The notes: generated by a model not told the origin, from the sequence alone. A stretch of DNA of 64,000 bases from Bacteriovorax stolpii (GCA_945883845.1 CAMCYI010000004.1:65475-129474); one strand, 5' to 3'; shown: positions 53,650 to 61,866, numbered from the stretch's first letter. Numbers and translations are program-made.

Positions 53650-54502
53650 TGTGATCCTCCAGCGCGAGAGACAACTTGTATTGGCTCGTTTCAAAATCAT
53701 AGATAGATTCAAGGGCTTTCGGAAGTTTTGCGATCGAGACCAAGATCCCAGAGAGAATGATTTCAGCAGACACAAGCTGACCTACAGAGATCTGAGATTT
53801 TTGTACCAAATAGATCCCTCCACTGAGGAGGAGGAGTTGGCCCAGGACGATGATCGCCGAGACGATAATCGTGTTACGTTTCACATAGGTGAAGTGAACA
53901 TCCCGAGCTGCAAGATAGCCATCGATCTGGGAGTCCTTAACAATTTTGTCTTCTTTGATGGCATAAAAAATAGCGTACTTTTTATTCGATTCTTCGATCG
54001 ACGTGATGACAGCGTGATCGAAATACCCGAAGACCGAATAGATCGCTCCACCGATGAGAAGAATCAAAACAAGAAAAAGCGGATGAAACGATGCGATAGC
54101 CAGCATGCCAAATCCTGCGACAAGGATAATCTCCACGACATAGGAAAACGCGGTAGAAAACGATTTGAGCGCCATGATGGTTTCAAAAAAATAGGGACTA
54201 CTATGAGAAAGACCCTCTTTCTGCCAAAGCTGGGTTTCGGTTACAAAGATCTCCCGCTGTAAGTACTCGTTGAGCATGAACTGGCAGTACCTCAACACTT
54301 GAGTCAAGAAGAGACCTCCGCCGATGATGACGAGGAACGCGAAGGTATTTAACCAGATGCCTGCAAGGGCAAGATTATTGACTAGAAACTGAACAGCGAA
54401 GGGAACAATCAAAGTCGAGAGACCGTATCCGATCGAGTAAAACACATAGCGCTTTTTTGATGGAAGCGGGAGGTACTTTCGAAAGAATGTATGCTGCGCC
54501 AT
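53642..54502 (-). CDS. ABC-exporter-like membrane domain without ATPase domain
   Basis: 286 residues that resemble the six-helix ABC_membrane (type 1 exporter) domain: helices at about 20-42, 50-70, 125-165, 205-235 and 245-265. The chain ends at a normal stop about 20 residues after the last helix, with no Walker A, signature or Walker B sequence. No free ATP-binding subunit is seen nearby. GGGAG precedes the ATG. It heads the HlyD-TolC operon. It either pairs with an ATPase elsewhere, or works without ATP as a structural part (inference). Confidence 0.77.
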   Translation of the reverse strand: MAQHTFFRKYLPLPSKKRYVFYSIGYGLSTLIVPFAVQFLVNNLALAGIWLNTFAFLVIIGGGLFLTQVLRYCQFMLNEYLQREIFVTETQLWQKEGLSHSSPYFFETIMALKSFSTAFSYVVEIILVAGFGMLAIASFHPLFLVLILLIGGAIYSVFGYFDHAVITSIEESNKKYAIFYAIKEDKIVKDSQIDGYLAARDVHFTYVKRNTIIVSAIIVLGQLLLLSGGIYLVQKSQISVGQLVSAEIILSGILVSIAKLPKALESIYDFETSQYKLSLALEDHSG

Positions 54503-54646
54503 GGGACTCCCAAAATTTAATCTCTCTCAATGATAATCCCTGAAATGATTTACATCAGCAAGATTTAGTCATCCGATTTAAAAGAATCTAGAACCGCTAT
54601 CAGCACTTGTGCGCAGAATGACCCACTTTCCCAAATAACATTTTAG

Positions 54647-55114
54647 CTAGCGAAAATCCCTCATCAAATCCATCATGTCGAGCCTGAAGCCCTCATTGAT
54701 GGCATTTTTCTCTGAGAGACTCACAATTTGATTGATGAGAGTTAAGATATTTTTAGATTTTTCATCGTACACATTCTTCAATCGCAATTTTAAGCTATCC
54801 TTTTCTTTAACTTCACCATCAGTTGGTTTATTCACTTTTAAAGACTCGCTCAACAGCAATTGAAAAATTTTAGATTCTTCGTCTTTGAAGGCTTGCTGTT
54901 TGATCATAGCAGCATCCAATAACGCACTTAACTCCTTTTTTGTTTTCTCATCTAGCTCGGGATGGCTATCGAGAAGAAACCCTGCATGAGACTTAATCTC
55001 TTGGAGGGAGCGCACTTCCTCTGCCTGGATTCTTTGAGAGAGAGACTTCTTTTCCTGGACCGATGAGCACGATGACAGGGCCAAAAGAATATTCAATACA
55101 ATTAAAAGTTTCAT
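54647..55114 (-). CDS. Small helical lipoprotein
   Basis: 155 residues with a lipobox (LLALSSC). The mature part is almost wholly alpha-helical and charged, with heptad-like Leu spacing (SLQEIKSHAGFLLDSHPEL, LLDAAMIKQQAFKDEESKIF), suggesting a coiled coil in the periplasm or at the outer membrane. No family recognised. Codons are richer in A/T than in the genes left of 50 kb. Confidence 0.68.
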   Translation of the reverse strand: MKLLIVLNILLALSSCSSVQEKKSLSQRIQAEEVRSLQEIKSHAGFLLDSHPELDEKTKKELSALLDAAMIKQQAFKDEESKIFQLLLSESLKVNKPTDGEVKEKDSLKLRLKNVYDEKSKNILTLINQIVSLSEKNAINEGFRLDMMDLMRDFR

Positions 55115-55245
55115 TTATCATTTTCTCCATGCCCACAATATTGTGGAGATAAAAATGATTCTAAAGTTAAAACATAGTTTGCGAAAATAGATAAAGAGTA
55201 TCGCTTGAATCGCTTTAAAATATGCTAAACCTAAAATAGATTTAA

Positions 55246-56133
55246 TTAGATAGTAAAAGTTTTCATCAATTCAGCAGCTACAGGATTGGCAATTTTTCTA
55301 TGAGCAGAAATCAGATAGAGTTCTTCTGTTACATTATTCATTTCACCGATAAGGATTAGTTCCCCTGACAGAATTTGTCTTTCAACAGTATGAGATGCGG
55401 CCGGAATCATGGCCATGCTATTTGTTGCCATTAATTTTTTTAAAGCGGTATCCTGAGTCTCGGCAATAACGTCAACAGAAACTTGATTTAATCTTAACCA
55501 ATGTTCAAGGTCATACCTCATTTGACTATCATAAGTGGGTAGTACGAGAGGCTGGTTATTGAGAGATTGCGGAAATTTTTTTCTTAGTGACTTAAACTCA
55601 GGACTTCCATAAATTCCCAGAGGGCGCTTTGAAATGACCTTATGATACATGCCTTTAGTCGCTTCAAGCTTTGGCAAAAAATTAGAAATTACCAAGTCCA
55701 CTTTATGTGAAGCTAAATCCCTCATAAGTTCTTCAAACTTTCCTTCAACTAAAGAAATTGAACAGGGAGCTATCATCATAGCGGCTTGGGTTAGTTGAAG
55801 CATGACCTGTTTAGCAACGCTGTCTAAGGCCCCAAGTTGAATATTAATTTTACTTGGCTTCAATCTGTCATGAAGGGCTTCGTACATTTCATCGCCCATC
55901 TTAAAAATATTTCTTGCGTACTCAAGAGCAAGCTTCCCGTGTTCTGTTAAGATAAGTTTTTTGTGTTGCCTTTCAAAAAGTTGGACACCGAGACTGTCTT
56001 CAAACTGCTTGAGTTGAGCACTCAAAGTAGGTTGCCCAAGCAGTAATTTTTCGGCGGCCTTGGAAATGCTATTTAATTCCGCAATAGTCATGAAGTAAAA
56101 GAGATGGTGATAATTTATCCACTGCTTAGACAT
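55246..56133 (-). CDS. LysR-family regulator, NhaR-like
   Basis: 295 residues. The N-terminal winged HTH (WINYHHLFYFMTIAELNSIS, then QPTLSAQLKQFEDSLGVQLF) resembles NhaR more than a generic LysR protein, including the early NYxHL-FYF pattern. The C-terminal ~200 residues are the periplasmic-binding-like effector domain. NhaR responds to Na+ and activates nhaA; no antiporter gene is adjacent, so the target is unknown. The upstream region has no divergent gene within 220 bp. Confidence 0.85.
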   Translation of the reverse strand: MSKQWINYHHLFYFMTIAELNSISKAAEKLLLGQPTLSAQLKQFEDSLGVQLFERQHKKLILTEHGKLALEYARNIFKMGDEMYEALHDRLKPSKINIQLGALDSVAKQVMLQLTQAAMMIAPCSISLVEGKFEELMRDLASHKVDLVISNFLPKLEATKGMYHKVISKRPLGIYGSPEFKSLRKKFPQSLNNQPLVLPTYDSQMRYDLEHWLRLNQVSVDVIAETQDTALKKLMATNSMAMIPAASHTVERQILSGELILIGEMNNVTEELYLISAHRKIANPVAAELMKTFTI

Positions 56134-56358
56134 TAACGCTCCATGAAGACGGTTCTGATATTTTGTATCCTGATTCTAGCATCTATAAAGAAGATTAGAC
56201 CAATGATATGTATCGCAACAAGCGATGCTTGAGAAAAGAACCTGATTCTGAAGGTTAAGAATTATGCCGAAAGGCAAAGGAAGCAACAGGAGCAAAAAAG
56301 TTCCGAGCTTTTAAGTCCACCGGCTTTATTAAACTCGAATTGGCTTATAATCAATCAC

Positions 56359-56475
56359 ATGAAAACGCTAAAAATAATCGCTTTGCTCATTCCTGTTTTA
56401 CTCTTAATCTACTCAACTTGCTTCGAGCCCTATCAATTAGAAAGTTCCTTTCATGAAGTCACAATCGGTGGTTAA
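56359..56475 (+). CDS. Small lipoprotein-like ORF (38 aa)
   Basis: An ATG at 56359 begins a 38-codon frame with an N-terminal hydrophobic signal (MKTLKIIALLIPVLLLIYST) followed by Cys and 17 further residues. It looks like a lipoprotein N-terminus cut short, because the mature part is tiny and the lipobox (YSTC) is weak. No Shine-Dalgarno is seen. Likely a gene fragment or a small membrane peptide. Confidence 0.35.
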   Translation: MKTLKIIALLIPVLLLIYSTCFEPYQLESSFHEVTIGG

Positions 56476-56534
56476 AGAAAACTGCTGAATCAGATTCCTC
56501 TAAAAGTCGTATTTCAAACATAATTCTCCTCGGA

Positions 56535-56798
56535 TCATCCCACTTTCTTTTCTTCAACAAAAACCTTGCGAAGTACATCATTCATCAGAGATGTGTATGA
56601 CACATCGTGCTTCTCAGCTAAATCCCTAATTGCTTCAAGAACATCAGAATCAAAATTAGCCGTAATTTTTTCTCTCTCTACCTTTTTTAAACAAGGAAGA
56701 GTTGAAAGATCAACATCGATCTTGCCAAATAGTTTATTAGGTAATCTATCTACTTTTTTAAAAGCTTGTTTTAGATTTGGTTTTTTCATTTTTGCCAT
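56535..56798 (-). CDS. Ribbon-helix-helix antitoxin-like protein
   Basis: 87 residues from the ATG at 56798. The C-terminal ~45 residues fit the RHH fold: a strand (EKITANFDSDVLEAIRDLAE), then a helix-turn-helix (SYTSLMNDVLRKVFVE), as in CopG-type antitoxins that bind their own promoter. The basic N-terminus may contact a partner. It overlaps the DUF4160 gene by 41 bp, so the two are translationally coupled. Probably an antitoxin-like regulator of the pair (inference). Confidence 0.72.
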   Translation of the reverse strand: MAKMKKPNLKQAFKKVDRLPNKLFGKIDVDLSTLPCLKKVEREKITANFDSDVLEAIRDLAEKHDVSYTSLMNDVLRKVFVEEKKVG

Positions 56799-57045
56799 GA
56801 AGCGCCTCCCAACATTTCCAGAGATATTCATAATTCTCATGGATGTATTTAATAATGCCTTTAACTGTTCTTATCGAGAATTGAGTAGACCCAATCACTT
56901 CAAGGGTCACGAGCGAAATCTTAACTTCGGCTTTCTCCCCTTTTGCTATTACATGCACATGAGCTGGGCCATGTTCTTTAGGCGGAGCGAATACCTTTAT
57001 TTTCCACTTTTCATTCTCAATGACAGTCCCGACCTTCAATAACAT
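56758..57045 (-). CDS. DUF4160 protein, putative toxin-like partner
   Basis: 95 residues. The motif IKVFAPPKEHGPAHVHV is the DUF4160 signature, with conserved His-x-His near residue 29-31 and EVKISLVTLEV after it. DUF4160 genes are commonly found beside small DNA-binding proteins in toxin-antitoxin-like pairs, but no activity is known. Here it is the first gene and the RHH protein is second, overlapping by 41 bp. The start has a poor Shine-Dalgarno. Confidence 0.75.
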   Translation of the reverse strand: MLLKVGTVIENEKWKIKVFAPPKEHGPAHVHVIAKGEKAEVKISLVTLEVIGSTQFSIRTVKGIIKYIHENYEYLWKCWEALHGKNEKTKSKTSF

Positions 57046-57385
57046 ATTATGCCATACTTTTATATGGGTATAAAGCCATACTTATTAAAGTTACAATAAT
57101 GCTTGAGTAGTTCTTCCCAGTAAATTCGACAACATAAATACTTATGGATACCCATGGGTGCTCCACATTTTCCATTTTTGATGTTATATTTTAATTATTT
57201 CAGCAGGATAGAATCAAATGCCCGAACTACCCGATTCATCGGGGCATTCAATTAAACTTCAAGCAAATTGCGTATTTGAGAATGAAGATAAGGCCTCGAG
57301 CGATCTCGTCACTTCACATATTTTCACAAGATTTCATGTTATTTAATGGAATCAGTCGGACTAGTCGGACCCAAGTGAAAAAATA
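57046..57385. other. 340-bp intergenic region, no gene seen
   Basis: It lies upstream of the DUF4160 gene and downstream of the cytochrome gene, both on the minus strand. A hairpin AATGCCC/GGGGCATT with an inner CCCGATTCATCGGG stem lies near 57222-57250 and may end the cytochrome transcript, but it lacks a T tract. Only tiny frames are open. Confidence 0.6.
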
Positions 57386-57850
57386 CTATTCGTCAGCTTC
57401 ATCTAATCGGTAAGCCTGGTGGCATCCGACGCAAGTAAGCATGATATCGCTAACCTCTTTCAGAACTTCATCTTTTCCCATACCCCCATGAACTTTTAGT
57501 GAAAGCTCATCAAAACGACCATGAACACTCATACCAGTGCTTTTGAAATCTAATGGTAACTTCGCCATAAGAGCAGGGTTTACATCAGCGGCAGCCTTCA
57601 TTCCAAGTGAGCTTGCTGTCCGCTCCACCACCTTCATGTCATTGTTCGTAATCGCTTCGAGAATGGTCTGCACACCTGCTAGCAACTGCCTCATCTCTGC
57701 CAGGACGAGGTTTCGTTCTTCTCTGGCAAGAGTGACAGCAAGTCGACCATCGTCACCTGTCTTTCCTGCCCCTTTAATAAAAAAGTATGCACTAAAGCCT
57801 AGAGTTAGTAGCCACACCCCTAATGAAACCAAGGCTATCTTTTTCCACAT
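57386..57850 (-). CDS. Membrane-anchored cytochrome c (c'-like)
   Basis: 154 residues. One N-terminal membrane helix (about 4-26) anchors a helical periplasmic domain whose haem motif CVGCH lies near the C-terminus (about 141-145), as in class II cytochromes such as cytochrome c'. That family binds NO at the distal side of haem. AGAGG precedes the ATG. It is divergent from the MarR gene and next to qNOR, so a role in NO binding or electron supply is likely (inference). Confidence 0.8.
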   Translation of the reverse strand: MWKKIALVSLGVWLLTLGFSAYFFIKGAGKTGDDGRLAVTLAREERNLVLAEMRQLLAGVQTILEAITNNDMKVVERTASSLGMKAAADVNPALMAKLPLDFKSTGMSVHGRFDELSLKVHGGMGKDEVLKEVSDIMLTCVGCHQAYRLDEADE

Positions 57851-57877
57851 GTTGCACCTCTTGAAAAAAACACTTGC

Positions 57878-57900
57878 ATTTATACAAATATTGCATAAAT
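57878..57900. promoter_or_regulatory. 23-bp palindromic operator between cytochrome and MarR genes
   Basis: ATTTAT-n-CAA-nnn-TTG-n-ATAAAT, with 18 symmetric positions, lies between the two divergent starts. It overlaps the likely -35 to -10 stretch (TTGCAT at 57875 and TAAATT at 57896) of the MarR gene. It has the length and A+T-rich symmetry of MarR-family operators. Confidence 0.65.
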
Positions 57901-57907
57901 TAAAACA

Positions 57908-58330
57908 ATGAGCAAGAACATTTTGAATTCACCGATTGAAGTTTTCACCAGGATGATGTTTAGTCGAGTCATAGAGCGGCTTGCAGTGGTTATAAGCGAA
58001 GAAGACTTAAGCTTCTCTCAAGTCGCGGCACTTCACATTATTGATCAGTCTCAAGAAATAACGATTCAAGATCTTTCACAAAGATTAAATCTCTCTCTGT
58101 CAGCGACTAGTCGCCTCATCGATGACTTAGTCAAAACAGACTTTCTAGATAGGATAGAAGACCCCACAAACAGAAGGTCAAAGATTGTGACGCTCACAAA
58201 ATTTGGAAAAGATTTTCTTAACAAGCTGAGTATAGAGAGAGTTAAGATAGTCACGACGACGGCAACGTCTCTCCCATCAAAAATATCCACTAAGATTTTA
58301 AGTGCCTTGGGCGCAACTAAAGGAATTTAG
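57908..58330 (+). CDS. MarR-family transcriptional regulator
   Basis: 140 residues with the MarR winged-HTH: LSFSQVAALHIIDQSQEITI, DLSQRLNLSLSATSRLIDDL (recognition helix) and the wing DRIEDPTNRRSKIVTLT. No Cys or Fe-S motif is seen. Its ATG lies 7 bp after the palindrome, without a Shine-Dalgarno. It is followed by the cupin and qNOR genes on the same strand, so it likely controls them and the divergent cytochrome (inference). Confidence 0.88.
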   Translation: MSKNILNSPIEVFTRMMFSRVIERLAVVISEEDLSFSQVAALHIIDQSQEITIQDLSQRLNLSLSATSRLIDDLVKTDFLDRIEDPTNRRSKIVTLTKFGKDFLNKLSIERVKIVTTTATSLPSKISTKILSALGATKGI

Positions 58331-58332
58331 AG

Positions 58333-58689
58333 ATGAAACTTGTCATACTATTGTCACTTACCCTCATTTCATCACTAGCAATATCGGGAGATAATACTAT
58401 GAAGCACAATATTCAGGAAGAAATCAAGCTAAGTCCAAATGCAAAGGTGGTTAAAGTCTTAAGCAATCCATCATTCAAGATTATTGGTCTCGGCTTTAAA
58501 AAAGATCAGGTCCTTGAAAAACATAAAACACCCAGTGCTGCTATTCTCATCGTCCAATCTGGGTCAGTTAACTTTAAAATGGCTGGAACTACCTACGAAC
58601 TCAAGGCAGGAGATTATTTTGAAATCCCTGCAAATGTTGAACACGAGGTCACTGGCCGAGAAGACTCGCACTTGTATTTAATCAAATAA
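58333..58689 (+). CDS. Secreted single-domain cupin
   Basis: 118 residues with a signal peptide (MKLVILLSLTLISSLAIS). The cupin barrel is visible: VLEKHKTPSAAILIVQSGSVNF (first motif, with one His) and YELKAGDYFEIPANVEHEVTG (second motif). Metal ligands are incomplete compared with a G(X)5HXH(X)3,4E motif, so a metal-binding site is uncertain. Two bases after the MarR stop with AAAGGAA upstream, so co-transcribed. Exported cupins may act as sensors or small-molecule binders; the link to NO is inferred from context. Confidence 0.78.
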   Translation: MKLVILLSLTLISSLAISGDNTMKHNIQEEIKLSPNAKVVKVLSNPSFKIIGLGFKKDQVLEKHKTPSAAILIVQSGSVNFKMAGTTYELKAGDYFEIPANVEHEVTGREDSHLYLIK

Positions 58690-58731
58690 ACAGGACAAGA
58701 GTCATTTTGCGTAAACAACTTAGGGAAAAGC

Positions 58732-60966
58732 ATGAAAAAATATTGGTACGTCTTATTAAGTGTTCTTATATTCACATTTACTATCCTCGGTTTTTTTGGC
58801 AGAGAAGTTTATCGACAGGCACCACCGATCTACTCTGAGATCCAAGATGAAACAGGACAGATTCTCTATACGAGAAGTGACATCTTAGATGGACAGACGG
58901 TCTGGCAATCTATCGGGGGCCAGCAGATTGGATCTATATGGGGTCACGGAGCTTATCAAGCTCCGGATTGGACAGCAGACTGGTTGCACCGAGAACTTGT
59001 GCACTATCAAGAGATCTATGCGCGAACTAACTTTCAAAAGAACTATTCGGACCTATCGGATATCGAAAGGATGACAATAAAATCGGCTTCGTTGCAAGAC
59101 TATCGGCACTCCAAGGTGGTGGATGACGTCGTGAAACTTTCTGCCATCCGCGTACAGGCGTTAAAGGAAACGAAGAGCTACTATTTAAGCTTATTTAGTA
59201 ATACTCCCGATCTTAGAGAAACTCGTAAGGCATTTGCGATTCATGAAAACGTTCTTCCCTCCGACGAGAAACGTGAAAAGATGATGGCGTTTTTTCATTG
59301 GTCAACTTGGGCCGCAAGTGCCAACCGACCTGGTAAAATTTATACCTACACAAATAATTGGCCTCATGAACCGCTCATTAACAATCTCCCGACGAGCAGT
59401 AACATCTTCTGGTCAATCATCTCCGTCATCTTACTTTTGGCATCTGTCGGGTTTTTAGTTTGGTATTACTGCTTTAAAAAAGAAGAAGACGATATTAATG
59501 ATAAGATTCCTCAAACGGATCCACTAAAAGATCTTGAGCCAACACCCTCGATGCGTGCCTTGTGGAAATATTGGGGAGTCGCGGTCCTGTTATTCATGGT
59601 GCAGATTGGTCTCGGTGCACTGATTGCCCATTACACAGTCGAAGGTCAGGATTTTTATGGGTTTCCTCTCTCTGAATACTTACCCTACTCGTTGGTGAGA
59701 ACCTGGCACATTCAAATTGCACTTTTCTGGATCGCGACGTCTTTTTTAGCGGCAGGTCTTTTTCTTGCACCGATTGTAAACGGTGGGAAAGATCCAAAAT
59801 ACCAGCGCCTTGGGGTCAACGTATTGTTTGGTGCACTATTAGTCGTCGTGTTTGGTTCACTCTCAGGAGAACTACTTGCGATTCATCAAAAACTAGACCT
59901 AGGTCTAAGTTTTTGGTTTGGACATCAAGGGTATGAGTACGTTGATCTTGGTCGGTTTTGGCAAATTCTTCTTTTTGCAGGTCTTATGATCTGGCTGTTT
60001 TTAATGTTACGTTGTATAGCTCCTGCACTAAAAGTAGCAAAAGATTCAAAACAACTTTTGCTGCTTTTCAGTGCCTCAACCATTGCGATTGGCCTCTTCT
60101 ATGGCGGGGGACTCTTTTATGGGGCAAGAACTCATTTGAGTATTATGGAATTTTGGAGATGGTGGGTCGTCCATCTATGGGTTGAGGGCTTCTTTGAAGT
60201 ATTCGCAACTGTTGCCATCGCTTTTGTGTTTTCAACTTTAGGTCTTATTAAACACAGTTCGGCCACTAAGGCTTCTTTACTATCTAGTTCTGTCTTTTTG
60301 CTTGGTGGGATTCCAGGAACATTTCACCATCTTTACTTCAGCGGTACACCAGTGGCGATTTCCGCTATCGGCGCCTGTTTTTCTGCACTCGAGGTTGTAC
60401 CTTTAGTTCTCGTTGGATTTGAAGCTTCTCGTACGTATCGTCTTCAGCATCTTAATTCTTGGACTAAAAATTATCAGTGGCCGATTACATTTTTCGTAGC
60501 CGTTGCATTTTGGAACTTGGTGGGAGCAGGTCTTTTTGGATTCCTCATTAATCCACCGATTGCACTTTTCTACATGCAAGGCTTAAACACCACCGCGGTT
60601 CACGCTCACGGAGCAACTTTTGGGGTATATGGTATGTTATCCTTGGGTCTCATTTTATTAATCGTACAATCGACGTTTAAAACGAAATCATGGAACTTAA
60701 AATACATGAAATTCGCCTACTGGGGATTAAACTCAGGTCTCGCACTTATGATTCTTTTCAGTCTTCTCCCTATCGGACTGATCCAAGTCAGTGCATCTAT
60801 CGAACACGGACTTTGGTACGCTCGGAGCCAGGAGTTTATGCAGCAAGATCTTATCACCACCTTGCGATGGATGCGAGGGCTAGGAGATATAGTATTTGGG
60901 GTTGGTGCGTTTGCATTGGCGCTTTCGCTTTTTGATCGAGTTGGCTTGATTAATCTGAAAAAATAA
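58732..60966 (+). CDS. norZ: Quinol-dependent nitric oxide reductase (qNOR)
   Basis: 744 residues with the single-subunit qNOR layout: an N-terminal extension with membrane helix (MKKYWYVLLSVLIFTFTIL) and a periplasmic cytochrome-c-like but haem-free domain (about 30-215), then 12-13 membrane helices of a NorB core. Haem and FeB ligand positions are visible in RTWHIQIALFW, VVHLWVEGFFEVFA, GTFHHLYFSGTP and VHAHGATFGVYG. It reduces 2 NO to N2O using quinol, usually for detoxification when no other denitrification genes are present. AGGGA precedes the ATG. Length matches the family (about 750). Confidence 0.94.
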   Translation: MKKYWYVLLSVLIFTFTILGFFGREVYRQAPPIYSEIQDETGQILYTRSDILDGQTVWQSIGGQQIGSIWGHGAYQAPDWTADWLHRELVHYQEIYARTNFQKNYSDLSDIERMTIKSASLQDYRHSKVVDDVVKLSAIRVQALKETKSYYLSLFSNTPDLRETRKAFAIHENVLPSDEKREKMMAFFHWSTWAASANRPGKIYTYTNNWPHEPLINNLPTSSNIFWSIISVILLLASVGFLVWYYCFKKEEDDINDKIPQTDPLKDLEPTPSMRALWKYWGVAVLLFMVQIGLGALIAHYTVEGQDFYGFPLSEYLPYSLVRTWHIQIALFWIATSFLAAGLFLAPIVNGGKDPKYQRLGVNVLFGALLVVVFGSLSGELLAIHQKLDLGLSFWFGHQGYEYVDLGRFWQILLFAGLMIWLFLMLRCIAPALKVAKDSKQLLLLFSASTIAIGLFYGGGLFYGARTHLSIMEFWRWWVVHLWVEGFFEVFATVAIAFVFSTLGLIKHSSATKASLLSSSVFLLGGIPGTFHHLYFSGTPVAISAIGACFSALEVVPLVLVGFEASRTYRLQHLNSWTKNYQWPITFFVAVAFWNLVGAGLFGFLINPPIALFYMQGLNTTAVHAHGATFGVYGMLSLGLILLIVQSTFKTKSWNLKYMKFAYWGLNSGLALMILFSLLPIGLIQVSASIEHGLWYARSQEFMQQDLITTLRWMRGLGDIVFGVGAFALALSLFDRVGLINLKK

Positions 60967-61001
60967 AACTCAATCGAAAACTAGTTGAATTTGTGATTTA
61001 A

Positions 61002-61050
61002 ATAGATAAGGTCGAACCAAAACGGGTTCGACCTTATCTATTTATTTTTT
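61002..61050 (+). terminator. Strong terminator after qNOR
   Basis: A perfect 17-bp stem (61002-61018 and 61025-61041) with a 6-nt loop is followed by TTATTTTTT. It closes the MarR-cupin-qNOR unit and marks the left edge of the next, element-like region. Confidence 0.93.
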
Positions 61051-61174
61051 GGGAATTAAAAGCTTTAACAGGAAAGACAATCTGAACATCCCACATCAAA
61101 TATGATTGATATTTACAACTGACAAAAATAGCTTCATTTTATCATCAGCAAGCACATCAAGTCCTTGTTCTGGC

Positions 61175-61462
61175 CTACTCCTCAAATTTCTCCGCATGCT
61201 TCTTGAAAGCTTTTTTCAGCTTGTCATTTGCAGCTTTTGGTTTGTCGATCGCTCTTTCGATTTTCTCGAGATCACGACTACTCATCAAGAGTGCCTGCAT
61301 CTCTTTATGTTCCATGATGTCTTTCTTGGCCTTCTCAAGAGCCGTACTAACGAGATAGCTGGTTAAGTCCTGACCGGTGAACTCAGCGGCCATACGGATA
61401 ATTTCCTTGTGCTCGGAATTGATCCTGAGACCTATCGAATCTTGTTTTTTAGCGAGTGCCAT
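61175..61462 (-). CDS. DUF1778 (TacA-type) antitoxin, apparently orphan
   Basis: 95 residues from the ATG at 61462, with GGAGG five bases upstream; the frame continues upstream without a better start. The N-terminal RHH segment (IGLRINSEHKEIIRMAAEFTG, LTSYLVSTALEKAKK) is typical of TacA/DUF1778, and the C-terminal charged helix would cover a GNAT toxin. No TacT-like acetyltransferase follows within the 200 bp to the qNOR terminator, nor precedes it. It may be a solitary regulator. Confidence 0.85.
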   Translation of the reverse strand: MALAKKQDSIGLRINSEHKEIIRMAAEFTGQDLTSYLVSTALEKAKKDIMEHKEMQALLMSSRDLEKIERAIDKPKAANDKLKKAFKKHAEKFEE

Positions 61463-61498
61463 AACTACCTCCATCCTTAGCCCATTATAACAAAGTAG

Positions 61499-61511
61499 TG
61501 CAATTGTTGCA
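61499..61511. promoter_or_regulatory. Palindrome upstream of the DUF1778 gene
   Basis: TGCAA-TTG-TTGCA, a perfect inverted repeat 37 bp before the DUF1778 start, in the expected promoter position. Candidate autoregulatory operator for the RHH protein. A further TTGTTGCA lies near 61590. Confidence 0.45.
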
Positions 61512-61621
61512 ACGTGGTTACCCTTTGGTCTATACGCCTCAATTCTTAAGTGATAAGTGCACGAGATAAGATACATTGTAAATTCAATTTGTTGCAGTTA
61601 CGAAACAAGCCATTCCGTAAT

Positions 61622-61642
61622 TTGGCAGCAACCTGCTGTCAA
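61622..61642. promoter_or_regulatory. Second palindromic site, divergent intergenic region
   Basis: TTGrCAGCA-nnn-TGCTGyCAA, a 21-bp imperfect dyad (one mismatched pair outside the centre). It lies between the divergent DUF1778 gene and the membrane-protein gene at 61867. Candidate binding site for an element-encoded regulator. Confidence 0.45.
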
Positions 61643-61660
61643 ACCGACTTTCTCATCCCT

Positions 61661-61849
61661 GAGACACTTGTATCGAGTTTGAAACAACTGTCCGAGACAC
61701 TTTCGTGAGACACATGTTTCAGGTGTCTCAATTTTGAAACACACTTACATTTCCAAAACTCTGCACTCACCACCGCTTAGAACTTTTTCTTACACCACTC
61801 CCTATTGGCACGCTCTTGCAAGTAACTCGCAAAATGCAAAAAGTGTCTC
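61661..61849. repeat. Iteron-like GAGACACTT and TTGAAACA repeats
   Basis: GAGACACTT occurs at 61661-61669 and 61694-61702, GAGACAC at 61707-61713, and its inverse GTGTCTC at 61723-61729 and 61843-61849 (the last within AAGTGTCTCA). TTGAAACA occurs at 61679-61686 and 61734-61741, and its inverse TGTTTCA at 61715-61721. The core forms GAGACAC-9nt-GTGTCTC. This arrangement resembles iterons or clustered operators. Confidence 0.75.
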
Positions 61850-61866
61850 ACCAAAAAGGAGGGCCC

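Noticed and set aside
53510..54262. 250-codon plus-strand frame over the ABC membrane gene
   Set aside because: Very rich in Arg, Lys and Asp with no domain; the minus-strand gene has helices, a Shine-Dalgarno and operon coupling.
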